A stretch of 35,162 nt of DNA, taken from the NCBI GenBank assembly GCA_001777665.1, contig MFEQ01000001.1, positions 1-35,162 of the forward strand, in the 5' to 3' direction. Of this stretch, positions 8,003-15,738 are shown one piece after another (position 1 is the first letter of the stretch; the number at the start of each line of letters is the position of its first letter). The DNA is from Candidatus Doudnabacteria bacterium RIFCSPHIGHO2_02_FULL_42_25. Its GTDB lineage: Bacteria; Patescibacteria; Doudnabacteria; UBA920; O2-02-FULL-48-8. Under the pieces are notes generated by a model. That model was not told where the DNA came from, made no database searches, and worked only from the letters and a program-made list of their open reading frames with translations. The translations under genes were made by a program, and so were the position numbers.

Positions 8003-8560
8003 ATGAAATATATCAAACCCCATTTATCACCCGAGCTTCGTGCTCAGATTTCTCCGCATTCGCGGAAGGATGTGATGCTTGTCGCAACGGGTGTATTTTT
8101 TTTACTGATATCTGCCGGTTTGGGGTATAACCTCTGGCCGAAATCCGATGCTAGTGTCGCTCCCCGTATTAATAATACTGAAAAACAAGTCTTGGGAGCA
8201 ACTACCCAGCAAACCGTACAGCCCACCCCCGAAGTCGTCCAGTCCGAATTTACAGAATATGTGGTAAAAAATGGCGATACTTTGTTTAATATCAGCCAAA
8301 AATATAACGTCCGCTGGGATTCGATTGCCCAAATCAATAGCTTATCTGAGCCTTATTTGCTTCACGCTGGGATGAGCCTAAAAATTCCCCAAGCGACGAC
8401 CAGTGCCATTCCTAATAAAGTCTATACAATCAAAAATGGAGATACTCTAGTCTCCATCGCCAAACAATTCAATATTACGGTTGATGATATTATCGCTGTC
8501 AACCCCAATCTCCAACAATCCGATCTCATCACCGTAGGTCAAATATTAAAACTCCCCTAA
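8003..8560 (+). CDS. Membrane-anchored protein with two LysM domains
   Basis: This 185-residue protein has a basic N-terminus and one membrane segment at about residues 24-43 (VMLVATGVFFLLISAGLGYNL). A linker follows, then two LysM domains. The first begins YVVKNGDTLFNISQKY (about residue 86) and the second YTIKNGDTLVSIAKQF (about residue 140). LysM domains bind N-acetylglucosamine polymers, so the protein probably tethers to or senses peptidoglycan outside the membrane. No hydrolase domain is present. It is the only plus-strand gene in this part and is followed by a palindromic terminator. Confidence 0.93.
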   Translation: MKYIKPHLSPELRAQISPHSRKDVMLVATGVFFLLISAGLGYNLWPKSDASVAPRINNTEKQVLGATTQQTVQPTPEVVQSEFTEYVVKNGDTLFNISQKYNVRWDSIAQINSLSEPYLLHAGMSLKIPQATTSAIPNKVYTIKNGDTLVSIAKQFNITVDDIIAVNPNLQQSDLITVGQILKLP

Positions 8561-8597
8561 TCCGCCGGCCGGCGGAGCCAGCCGGCGGAAGTTTTTT
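8561..8597 (+). terminator. Palindrome and terminator after the LysM gene
   Basis: TCCGCCGGCCGGCGGA is a perfect palindrome right after the stop codon. A further arm, CCGGCGGAAG, and a run of six T follow, so the whole forms a rho-independent terminator. It also belongs to the TCCGCC palindrome family, suggesting a repeat recruited as a terminator. Confidence 0.75.
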
Positions 8598-9330
8598 AGT
8601 TACCGAGATTCACTTCAATTTTACGATTAAATATTTCACTACCCGTATCCACAGCACAACTAGTGGTGGTGAGTTTGGTGTTACAGCCAAGGGAGCTGAT
8701 ACTGACTATGTCTGGCAACCCCTCATTCGTATCCACAAACGCAGTTGAAACTGCAGCTCCACCCAGAGTTGACAACCTGACAATCAGCCGGCCTTCCCTC
8801 CCAACCGCGACAGCGGCGATCGGAAATGGTACTACAGGGTCACCTGGTGCAATTAGGGCTGACGCCACTGGTGTGTCGTCTAACCGTAAAATCTCAACCC
8901 GGATCGACACAGGCCCAGTATTCAGAACATCGACATTGTTATAATAAGTCACCCCAGCTCCATCTAAAAGATCGATATCGCCATTCGGGTCATCTGGATT
9001 ATATAACAAAATATCAATCGGCTGGACTGTAATATCAAAGGTTCCACCACCAAAGGATTTACAATATGTAACTTCAGAAACAGCGTTATAGGCCACGAGC
9101 GGCGGATTGGTTTTGCATGCCGTTACCGCTGAAATATCATCGCGTTTAAGAGTCCACAACCCTTGTTCTATGCCGGCTTCTGCCGCCGCATAACCTGGTT
9201 CCGTCAGCAGAGTGGCTCTGGAACTACGAATCTCCCGCACGACAAATGTCGAAACCGCGGCTGCGACTAAACTCATCGCGGATAAAATCAGAATCGATAA
9301 TAATAATGTGACACCTCGTTGGTTGGTCAT
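8596..9330 (-). CDS. PilX-like minor pilin assembly protein
   Basis: The N-terminus, RGVTLLLSILILSAMSLVAAAVSTFVVREI, is a hydrophobic helix followed by AAAEAGIEQGL. This matches the PilX/PilC-accessory type found at the distal end of pilus loci. The remaining residues (total 244) form a beta-rich exported domain with paired cysteines. It is the last gene of the pilus locus on this strand. Its ATG is directly preceded by a palindromic element (9331-9433) that separates it from the upstream gene. Without that insertion the two genes would overlap by ATGA. The role in pilus tip or initiation complex is inferred from context. Confidence 0.75.
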   Translation of the reverse strand: MTNQRGVTLLLSILILSAMSLVAAAVSTFVVREIRSSRATLLTEPGYAAAEAGIEQGLWTLKRDDISAVTACKTNPPLVAYNAVSEVTYCKSFGGGTFDITVQPIDILLYNPDDPNGDIDLLDGAGVTYYNNVDVLNTGPVSIRVEILRLDDTPVASALIAPGDPVVPFPIAAVAVGREGRLIVRLSTLGGAAVSTAFVDTNEGLPDIVSISSLGCNTKLTTTSCAVDTGSEIFNRKIEVNLGN

Positions 9331-9433
9331 CCCGTTTAGAAATAATGATTAGTTAGATAAATAGATAAAATAAAATTTAAGTTCGAACTGGTACACTGTG
9401 AGACGGTCGCCGATGTAAAATTTCTAACGGGAC
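9331..9433 (-). mobile_element. CCGTTAGA palindromic element between two pilin genes
   Basis: Read on the minus strand, the order is ATGA, GTC, CCGTTAGAAAT, about 75 bp of unrelated sequence, ATTTCTAAACGG, G, ATGA. The first ATGA contains the stop of the upstream pilin gene and the second contains the start of the downstream one. The architecture is identical to the elements at 9976-10034 and 26276-26550, apart from one extra A in an arm. Confidence 0.75.
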
Positions 9434-10054
9434 TCATGGTCGTGATGGATAATATCTCTCAGTAAAGGTACTCTGGAGGTTAACTTTCGCTTGGTCTTCG
9501 GTGCTCCCACCCGTATTACTGGATACTTCCAAAATGATGGTCACTGAAGGTTGGATGTTTGATACGTATGGTGGCAGAAAAGGATCGACTTCTGGAAGAA
9601 CTCGAAACTCAAGATTGGTAATTTTAACTGCGTCACTCGTCAAATCCGCCGGTGGTGACCCATTTTTTTCCATAGTAATCTTACAAACTCCTAAAACACA
9701 CGCGAGCGTAAATGACTCTGAATCTCCGGCCTGGTTGATAATATGCAACTGATCGGGATTGTCAGCCGTGCCGCCATATCCAGGATGAGCATAATCGATT
9801 CTTCCGCTGCGGACTTCTTTGGCCAGAAAGTCCATGATATACCTGGCGTTCTGGACCACAGCGCGTTCGGCTCTCGTTTTCCGGTCTAATCTGATGGCAG
9901 AAATATAAATCGCCACAATGGAGCTGATTACAAAAGCGAAGATCCCTGCGGAAACGACTGCCTCAATTAATGTGAACCCCGTTAGAGATTTATTATTTTT
10001 TTTACCGTTAGATAATTTAACTATCTCTAACGGGGTGAAGCCCTTCTGTCTCAT
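9434..10054 (-). CDS. PilW-like minor prepilin with an insertion in its leader
   Basis: This 206-residue minor prepilin has the class III leader and hydrophobic helix GFTLIEAVVSAGIFAFVISSIVAIY, followed by NARYIMDFLAKEVRSGRIDY, typical of PilW-type pilins. The N-terminus is abnormal. After MRQKGFT comes a 21-residue stretch, starting PLEIVKL and ending SLTGFT, before LIEAVV. It is encoded by a 63-bp in-frame palindromic insertion (9976-10034 plus a duplicated flank). Removing it restores MRQKGFTLIEAVV. Either of two GFT sites could be the processing site. It overlaps the upstream gene by ATGA. Confidence 0.85.
   Translation of the reverse strand: MRQKGFTPLEIVKLSNGKKNNKSLTGFTLIEAVVSAGIFAFVISSIVAIYISAIRLDRKTRAERAVVQNARYIMDFLAKEVRSGRIDYAHPGYGGTADNPDQLHIINQAGDSESFTLACVLGVCKITMEKNGSPPADLTSDAVKITNLEFRVLPEVDPFLPPYVSNIQPSVTIILEVSSNTGGSTEDQAKVNLQSTFTERYYPSRP
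9976..10034 (+). mobile_element. CCGTTAGA palindromic element inside a prepilin gene
   Basis: On the plus strand the order is GTGA, ACC, CCGTTAGAGAT ... ATCTCTAACGG, G, GTGA, with perfect arms ACCCCGTTAGAGAT (9976-9989) and ATCTCTAACGGGGT (10023-10036). A third partial arm (ACCGTTAGAT) lies inside. The flanking GTGA copies are at 9972-9975 and 10035-10038, 63 bp apart, so the host reading frame is kept. Confidence 0.85.
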
Positions 10055-10737
10055 TTGTAATCCTTCCAGTTAGTCATGGTTTCTTCGACTATGGTTTTAC
10101 AGGCAGTAATGAATGCTTGCGGTCCTGCGGTATCAGATAGATTGACATTGGTATTATCATTAGGAACTGCTGTACAATTTCGTCCATCCCAGACCACTAT
10201 TGATTTTACATTCATAGCAGGATTAACAGCCTTGTATGGCGGGTCAGACTCATCAAAAGAAATTATAATCTGCCTCGCGTAATTAGTAATGGTTCCGCTA
10301 CTCTCATGTGAAAAAATTCCTGAGGCATCCGTATAAAGTCTGATTTGAGAAAAATTGTTCCCGCCTTGTATTCGCCAATCGTTAAGTGGCGCATTGAGTT
10401 GGACACGCAAACGCTGATTATCTTCATATGCTCCACTGGCGTCCACAGGATATGGGTTCGCTTGAAAAACACCAGGATAACAATCTCGATCCACATCATC
10501 TGGCGGAGCACACAATCCAAATGTTGCTGTGTTACTTAGCCAATTCGAGTCCCGCATCATCCGAATCACGTCTAGCCCTTCCCGAGCCAGGTTCGACGCC
10601 ACCACTTCCCTTTCCACGATTTGACCTCGGGAAAAAGCATACACAGCCACACCCACCAAAACAGTCAGTCCGGTGACTAATATAAAAATTGCTCCGATGG
10701 TTTCAATCAAACTTTGACCTTTTTGATTTTTTTTCAT
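10051..10737 (-). CDS. PilV-like minor prepilin
   Basis: This 228-residue protein has the prepilin signature KGQSLIETIGAIFILVTGLTVLVGVAVYAF (residues 6-35), then SNLAREGLDVIRMMRDSNWL. This resembles PilV/type IV minor pilins. Cleavage is expected after the Gly of KG. The rest is an exported beta-rich domain with several cysteines. It sits between the FimT-like and PilW-like genes and overlaps the latter by ATGA, so it is co-translated. Subfamily naming is by order and motif only. Confidence 0.8.
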   Translation of the reverse strand: MKKNQKGQSLIETIGAIFILVTGLTVLVGVAVYAFSRGQIVEREVVASNLAREGLDVIRMMRDSNWLSNTATFGLCAPPDDVDRDCYPGVFQANPYPVDASGAYEDNQRLRVQLNAPLNDWRIQGGNNFSQIRLYTDASGIFSHESSGTITNYARQIIISFDESDPPYKAVNPAMNVKSIVVWDGRNCTAVPNDNTNVNLSDTAGPQAFITACKTIVEETMTNWKDYK

Positions 10738-10772
10738 GACCTGAAAATTATTATCATCTAAATTATACCAAA

Positions 10773-11321
10773 TTATTGGTCGATCCGGCCAGTAACGCTG
10801 TCAACAGTGATGGTTCGGCTCACCGACCCATCCAGAGTCTCCACGACAATATTCAATGTTGGGTTCCCCGGAATAACCCCGAGGTCGGAATCAAAAGTAA
10901 TTTGTCCAAAGGGCAAAGCAAATCTCGTTTCCGTCCAAACATAACTGGTAGCGTCCGCCGTGATTTCTCTAAATCGGACGTTGCCAGGCAGTGAGTAAGT
11001 TTCAATTAGATCATCGCCAGCACAAATATTTCGTGCCTTGACTTCATAAATATTCGTTGAAGTATCAACTCGCAAAAAATAGTATGCGGCTGTCCGACAG
11101 GAAGCATTATTATTCGAAGTTTGTCGACCGGATAAAGTTAAGTTTTGGGTAAAGTTAAACGCCCCGATCACACCATCCGCAGCGATAGCCGCTTGCCGGC
11201 TTCGCTCTCCCTTTCGATAATTAGCAACACTAACCCCGGCAATCAGGGTGATAATGAAAATAGTAACTATCAGTTCAATTAGTGTAAATCCAGCACCACT
11301 TTTCAAAGAAGTTTGTTTCAT
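10773..11321 (-). CDS. FimT/GspH-like minor prepilin
   Basis: This 182-residue prepilin has GAGFTLIELIVTIFIITLIAGVSVANY and then RSRQAAIAADGVIGAFNFTQNLTLSGRQ, the pattern of FimT/GspH minor pseudopilins. It carries a classic glycine before the phenylalanine of the mature pilin and Glu5 in the helix. The start overlaps the prepilin peptidase stop by four bases (ATGA). Minor pilins of this kind prime pilus assembly at the inner membrane. Confidence 0.85.
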   Translation of the reverse strand: MKQTSLKSGAGFTLIELIVTIFIITLIAGVSVANYRKGERSRQAAIAADGVIGAFNFTQNLTLSGRQTSNNNASCRTAAYYFLRVDTSTNIYEVKARNICAGDDLIETYSLPGNVRFREITADATSYVWTETRFALPFGQITFDSDLGVIPGNPTLNIVVETLDGSVSRTITVDSVTGRIDQ

Positions 11322-12079
11322 AATCCCAATAAATTATAGTACCAGTCAGCCAAATCCTGCCCATAGAGCATTATTAGTATAGCAGAAATCGATAAAAATA
11401 CCCCAAAGGGCAGTTCAGAACTTAGCTTTTTCCGGCCAGTGATTAATAAGCCGACTCCGACAATTGCTCCCATAAAATAAGCAAGTAAAAGCATAACCAG
11501 CCCTAGTTTCAGTCCGAAGATGCTTCCTAACAGTAAGCCCAATTTGACATCACCAAATCCGATCCAACGGCCTTTCGAAACAAAATATTGGGCAGCAAAA
11601 AATCCTGAAATAACCAAAGCTCCGATTATGCCCTCGACAAAAAATCCCGTAGACAAATTATAGATTGTGGCCAAAATCAGTGCTGGATAGATAACAACGT
11701 CCAAAATTAAAAAATGTTTAAAATCAAAAACTGCAATGATAATCAGAAAACAGATAACAGTTAACAGATACCAAAATTCAGAGGTCAGAAGTCGGAAGTC
11801 GGAACTAAGAGCTAATAATACAAAGACTAATCCCGTGACTAGCTCTACCAACGGGTACTGCCAGGAAATTTTCTTATGGCAATATCGGCATTTGCCGCTG
11901 AGGATCATGAAGCTAACGACAGGGATCAGATCCATGGGACTCAATTCATGCTTGCAGTGAACACAGTGTGAACGACCTCTAATTATGGATTCGGATGAGT
12001 GTAAACGAAAAATGACAGCATTGAGAAAGCTGCCGACGATTAAGCCAAATACGAAGACAATTACGATCATGATTGACAA
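11318..12079 (-). CDS. pilD: Type IV prepilin peptidase
   Basis: PilD is a polytopic membrane aspartyl protease that cleaves and N-methylates prepilins. The 253-residue protein has the N-terminal GSFLNAVIFRL motif, two CxxC pairs (C39/C42 and C64/C67) of the methylase-type cytoplasmic domain, and both catalytic aspartates, in AVFDFKHF (D119) and GFGDVK (D177). A fragment of the TCNGA repeat (11776-11805) lies in frame and encodes residues around SSDFRLLTSEF in a loop between membrane helices. It overlaps the downstream prepilin gene by ATGA and the upstream one by 13 bp. Confidence 0.95.
   Translation of the reverse strand: MSIMIVIVFVFGLIVGSFLNAVIFRLHSSESIIRGRSHCVHCKHELSPMDLIPVVSFMILSGKCRYCHKKISWQYPLVELVTGLVFVLLALSSDFRLLTSEFWYLLTVICFLIIIAVFDFKHFLILDVVIYPALILATIYNLSTGFFVEGIIGALVISGFFAAQYFVSKGRWIGFGDVKLGLLLGSIFGLKLGLVMLLLAYFMGAIVGVGLLITGRKKLSSELPFGVFLSISAILIMLYGQDLADWYYNLLGL
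11776..11805. repeat. TCNGA repeat fragment inside the prepilin peptidase gene
   Basis: ATTCAGAGGTCAGAAGTCGG continues as AAGTCGGAAC, and matches one arm of the TCNGA palindromes found in the 23S gene. It is in frame and falls in a region between predicted membrane helices, where extra residues are tolerable. Confidence 0.7.
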
Positions 12080-12384
12080 CGGTTTAATTTGTAATCATTG
12101 CCACCAGCCAATCGCTCATAAGTATACGAGCAATTAGAGTAAGACGGATAAAATTCTAAATAAAGCTCAATGTCTTTCGGCTGGCCATTGTCCGTCTGCG
12201 GATAAAAGCCATTGACCTCAAAATATATTTTTAAGGCTTCTTCTATTTTTTCAACATCAGCAATCCGCTGGCGGGTAGTAGCTTCGGATTTCGCATTCAC
12301 AAATGCCAAAACAATCGTACTAGCTGATAGAACAACAATCAATCCTAGAACGATCAGCTTATAAATGTTTAGATTTTGAACCAT
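12067..12384 (-). CDS. Pilin-like membrane protein without a classic leader
   Basis: This 105-residue protein has one N-terminal membrane helix (IVLGLIVVLSASTIVLAFVNA, residues 11-31), then RQRIADVEKIEEALKIYFEVNGFYPQTDNG. That matches the helix and YP turn of GspG/PilA-type pilins. It lacks the GFTLIE peptidase site, so it may be an unprocessed pilin-like subunit or a divergent pseudopilin. Two hairpins lie upstream: ATACCTAAG/CTTAGGTAT (12385-12422) and the palindrome at 12420-12461. Confidence 0.7.
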   Translation of the reverse strand: MVQNLNIYKLIVLGLIVVLSASTIVLAFVNAKSEATTRQRIADVEKIEEALKIYFEVNGFYPQTDNGQPKDIELYLEFYPSYSNCSYTYERLAGGNDYKLNRCQS

Positions 12385-12419
12385 ATACCTAAGGAGCTAA
12401 ATCAAATTCGCTACTTAGG

Positions 12420-12461
12420 TATATCCCGTAGTCCGCCAGCTGGCGGATATTACGGGATATA
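12420..12461. repeat. Nested palindrome between two pilin genes
   Basis: Arms TATATCCCGTA (12420-12430) and TACGGGATATA (12451-12461) enclose the perfect palindrome TCCGCCAGCTGGCGGA (12432-12447). It could act as a transcript-stabilising or attenuating hairpin after the major pilin gene (inference). Confidence 0.75.
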
Positions 12462-12466
12462 TAGAT

Positions 12467-12952
12467 TTATTGCAAACCTTTTTCGGAAGCTGTAACTAGA
12501 CCTGGTCCAAATCCACCAGATGTTCCTTCCAACCCAAACGTGATCGTGTATTCAGTATTACTGGCTGAACTATAGGTGTAAATCAGTGCGGAAGGGTCGG
12601 CTGGAGTCGGATTGCTCGGGATCGTCGCTAAGAAAGTTCCGAAAGTTGTGCCTGCAGAGGTACAAGGGGTACCGTCACTAACCTCGTCCTGCAGAGCAGC
12701 TATTCCAACTGTTGTAATTGGCGCTGGTGGGTTAACATCATCATCAGGATAACCACCACAGTCATTGTAGTAAAGCTCTAACGCGGTCATGATTTGACGC
12801 ACATCTGCTAGACGTCTGGCGTCTCGAGACTTAGCCCTGGCCGAGTTCAGAGAGACCAAAACCACTGCTGCCAAAATTCCAATAATGGCGATAACTACCA
12901 ATAATTCAATCAATGTAAACCCTTTTGACCCTTGAGATTTAAAATTAAACAT
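12467..12952 (-). CDS. Major type IV pilin candidate
   Basis: This 161-residue prepilin has a textbook N-terminus, KGFTLIELLVVIAIIGILAAVVLVSLNSARAKSRDARRLADVRQI. Processing is expected after the glycine. The globular part contains LELYYNDCGGYPDD and a serine/threonine-rich C-terminus with Cys. It has the strongest translation signals in the locus: AAGGGGGTG eight bases before the ATG, with a stable hairpin just upstream (12970-12988). That fits a highly expressed major subunit. It has a clear paralogue at 23814-24263. Confidence 0.9.
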   Translation of the reverse strand: MFNFKSQGSKGFTLIELLVVIAIIGILAAVVLVSLNSARAKSRDARRLADVRQIMTALELYYNDCGGYPDDDVNPPAPITTVGIAALQDEVSDGTPCTSAGTTFGTFLATIPSNPTPADPSALIYTYSSASNTEYTITFGLEGTSGGFGPGLVTASEKGLQ

Positions 12953-12969
12953 TTACTTACACCCCCTTC

Positions 12970-12988
12970 CAATGCTGGAAAAGCATTG
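12970..12988 (-). promoter_or_regulatory. Hairpin just upstream of the major pilin ribosome binding site
   Basis: CAATGC (12970-12975) pairs with GCATTG (12983-12988) around a short loop. In the mRNA it ends only a few bases before the AAGGGGGTG ribosome binding site. It may stabilise the pilin mRNA after processing, or help keep the site open. Confidence 0.5.
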
Positions 12989-13076
12989 CAATACTAAAGA
13001 AAACAAGGCGCCTTTGAAAGCCGTCTCCTTTCGAATTGCTTAGGTTTTCCTTAAATTAATTTTTGTATCCATTCGA

Positions 13077-14279
13077 CTATGCAGCACTAGCTAAATTATA
13101 TATCGGCATTAAAATTCCTGCAACTATGGTTGCCACAGCGACCCCTAACAACAACATGACAATTGGTTCCAGTAAAGTCGTCAAAACCTTTAGGTTCGAA
13201 TCCACTTCTTTCTCATAAAAGCCCGCGAGCTTCTCCAAAATTTCCTGAAGTTGACCTGTACTCTCCCCGATCTGCGTCATTTGCGCCACAATCACGGGAA
13301 ATTCCGGGCTGGCTGTCAGAGCCGAGGCCACACTTTTACCGTTTCGAACTTGGGTTCCGGCTTTCATGACTATATCCCTATAAACCACGTTCCCGATAAT
13401 ATCAGCCACTGAATCTAACGCCTGGACAATTGGAATGCCACCTGCAATTAAGGTCGCAAGGTTTCGGGCAAACCTAGCCATATATATTTTCTCAAACAAA
13501 TTGCCAAAAATAGGTAAATGAATTTTAAACCGATCGATGACATAACGACCGCCTGCCGTTCGAGCATAGAAAATCAGCAAGCCAATTGAGACTACTAAAA
13601 AAGCAAGAACTAAGACCCAATACTTAGAGAAAAATCCCGTAACTACCACTAAAATTTTGGTTGTAATCGGTAATTCAACATTGGATTCCGTCAGCACTGA
13701 AATCATAGGTGGGAGGACATAGACCATCATCAGGAACCCCACGACTATCAAAGCGGCAACCACAAACGCCGGATAAGTCATGGCTGAAATAAATTTCGAA
13801 CGCAAATCATAATCTTTCTCCATCTGATTCGCCAAGTACGACAACGATTCGTCCATTTTTCCTGATAACTCTCCAGCCCGCAACAAATTCACAAACATGT
13901 CGGAAAAAATCTGGGGATGACGAGCAATAGCCGAAGACAGACTTTCGCCGCCCTCGACATGAGAACCGATATCTTTTATTGTCGATTTCAATTTTGCTGA
14001 ACTGACCTGACTTTCCAGAATCCGCAAAGCCTGCACAATTGAAATTTTAGCATCGATCAAAGTTGCCAGCTGCCTCGTAAATAAGACCAACTCTTTGACA
14101 GAGACAGAATCGAAAAGCCGCAACCGCTCCAGCATATCGAGTTTGGTAAACGGGGCGATTTTGATCACGATCAAGCCATGAGCTCGAACAATTTCCGTAG
14201 CTTTCGCCTCATCCACGGCTTCCACTGTTCCTGTCCGAAACCCTCCTTCATTATCTCTGGCATTATATAAAAATTCCAT
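13077..14279 (-). CDS. pilC: Type IV pilus inner-membrane platform protein
   Basis: PilC is the polytopic platform on which the PilB and PilT motors act. The 400-residue protein has two T2SF domains, about residues 60-185 (starting VKELVLFTRQLATLIDAKISIVQALRIL) and 265-390 (starting ARFARNLATLIAGGIPIVQALD). Membrane helices occur near 165-190, 215-235 and 370-395. Both domains show the conserved FxRxLAxLI pattern. It follows pilT by 17 bp in the same operon. Confidence 0.95.
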   Translation of the reverse strand: MEFLYNARDNEGGFRTGTVEAVDEAKATEIVRAHGLIVIKIAPFTKLDMLERLRLFDSVSVKELVLFTRQLATLIDAKISIVQALRILESQVSSAKLKSTIKDIGSHVEGGESLSSAIARHPQIFSDMFVNLLRAGELSGKMDESLSYLANQMEKDYDLRSKFISAMTYPAFVVAALIVVGFLMMVYVLPPMISVLTESNVELPITTKILVVVTGFFSKYWVLVLAFLVVSIGLLIFYARTAGGRYVIDRFKIHLPIFGNLFEKIYMARFARNLATLIAGGIPIVQALDSVADIIGNVVYRDIVMKAGTQVRNGKSVASALTASPEFPVIVAQMTQIGESTGQLQEILEKLAGFYEKEVDSNLKVLTTLLEPIVMLLLGVAVATIVAGILMPIYNLASAA

Positions 14280-14296
14280 AGAATCTCGTTAATATC

Positions 14297-15376
14297 TTAA
14301 TGCTTTAATAAGCCCTGGAATAGATCATGATCTGACACAAACATAATTACGTCTTCCAACCGACAAGTGTTCGTCCGAACCAGTTTGGCTAAGCTGTAGT
14401 CTAATGAAATCATACCATGAGATTGAGAGGTATGGATAATATTCGGCAACTCATAAGTTTTGTTTTCGCGGATAACATTGGCCACAGCGTTGCTGTTTAA
14501 CATAATTTCCACGGCCGGAACGCGGCCCCCACCAATTTTTGGCAACAGCCTTTGTGAGATTACAGCCACCAGAATGTTTGAAAGTTGCGCCCGGATTTGA
14601 TTCTGCTGGTGCGAAGGAAAAACGTCAATGATGCGATCAATGGTTTGAGCTGCATCGTTCGTGTGGACGGTGGCAAACACCAAGTGTCCTGTTTCAGCCA
14701 CAGTAATAGTCGTGGCAATAGATTCCAAGTCACGCATTTCACCAACCAAAATGACGTTGGCGTCTTCGCGAAGAACACTCTTTAGAGCACGGCCAAACGC
14801 TTGGGTATCAGAACCGACCTCGCGCTGGTTGATCAAAGACTTGTCAGGAATATAAACGTATTCAATCGGATCTTCTATGGTCACGATATTCTCTGCTCTC
14901 GTATGATTCACTAAATCAATCAACGAGGCTTGGCTGGTCGATTTCCCGTGTCCAGTAGGACCAACAAACAAAATCAAGCCTTGTTTATGATTAATCAATT
15001 CTTTCAGTTGTGGTGGCAAATTCAATTCTTCGATAGTTTTGACTTTGTTCGAAATCAAACGAAGAGCCGCGGACATAAACCCTTTTTGGAAATAAGCGTT
15101 AACCCGGAAACGAATATTATCTTTGAAAGAAAATGAAAAATCCATTTCGCGTTCAGTCATCAGCTGTTGATTGCGTTCGGGAGTTTCCAGCAACACCGCG
15201 ACCATAGCTGCAATCGCGTTGCCTGAAAGTACTTCGTACTCTTTGAGTTCCACTAACTCGCTGTCGATTCGAAGTGTCGGTGGTTTACCTGCGATCAAGT
15301 GCAAATCAGAGGCATTGCGCTGCAAAACCATGGTCAATAATTTGTTTACTTCGAGTTCTGTTGATTTATACGGCAT
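14297..15376 (-). CDS. pilT: Pilus retraction ATPase
   Basis: PilT is the hexameric ATPase that drives pilus retraction. I take the start as MPYKSTELEVNKLL (ATG at 15376), because an upstream Met would lie within the receiver gene. This gives 359 residues and an 11-bp overlap with that gene. Visible motifs are Walker A GPTGHGKST (about residues 139-147), IVTIEDPIEYV, the Asp-box-like VGSDTQAFGRALKSVLREDANVILVGEMRD, and the His-box TGHLVFATVHTNDA. The usual serine in Walker A is a histidine here. Confidence 0.95.
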   Translation of the reverse strand: MPYKSTELEVNKLLTMVLQRNASDLHLIAGKPPTLRIDSELVELKEYEVLSGNAIAAMVAVLLETPERNQQLMTEREMDFSFSFKDNIRFRVNAYFQKGFMSAALRLISNKVKTIEELNLPPQLKELINHKQGLILFVGPTGHGKSTSQASLIDLVNHTRAENIVTIEDPIEYVYIPDKSLINQREVGSDTQAFGRALKSVLREDANVILVGEMRDLESIATTITVAETGHLVFATVHTNDAAQTIDRIIDVFPSHQQNQIRAQLSNILVAVISQRLLPKIGGGRVPAVEIMLNSNAVANVIRENKTYELPNIIHTSQSHGMISLDYSLAKLVRTNTCRLEDVIMFVSDHDLFQGLLKH

Positions 15377-15737
15377 GCATTTGATGAATTTTATGAATAC
15401 GATCAAGTAAGAAATCTGGACTGCAATTCCTGGTATCCAACCAGTCTGAAGCTCCCAAACCTAATGCTTCAGAATTATCATGATAAGTGGTCAAGAAAAT
15501 AAAAGGCACGGCTTGGTGAATTGGATGCTGTCTCACAAAGCGCAGGAACGAAATTCCAGATAACAAAGGTAATTCGTAATCACTGACGACGATCGAAGGC
15601 GGGTTTGCACGAAATCTTCTGATGGCAGTAAGTCCATCATGAGCGCTATCGACATTGAAACGCGTACCCAGATGCTTGGCATAAATTCCCGATAATTTGT
15701 AATCCGGGTGGACAAATAATAATTTTTTTTCGATCAT
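15366..15737 (-). CDS. Degenerate receiver-domain protein in the pilus operon
   Basis: This 123-residue protein has a stand-alone response-regulator receiver fold. The phospho-acceptor region is VVSDYELPLLSG with D53 present, and FLTTY supplies the conserved Thr. The acidic pair is only partly kept (HPD at residues 10-12), and the conserved lysine near residue 102 is replaced (LDTRN). Phosphorylation may therefore be altered or lost. It is wedged between pilB and pilT, overlapping pilT, so it probably tunes the motors or acts in twitching control, like PilG/PilH. That role is inferred. Confidence 0.85.
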   Translation of the reverse strand: MIEKKLLFVHPDYKLSGIYAKHLGTRFNVDSAHDGLTAIRRFRANPPSIVVSDYELPLLSGISFLRFVRQHPIHQAVPFIFLTTYHDNSEALGLGASDWLDTRNCSPDFLLDRIHKIHQMHAV

Positions 15738-15738
15738 A

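Noticed and set aside
10051..11321. Group II intron or transposase in the pilin gene spacing
   Set aside because: The gaps are short and the genes show only ATGA overlaps. No reverse transcriptase or transposase frame is present.
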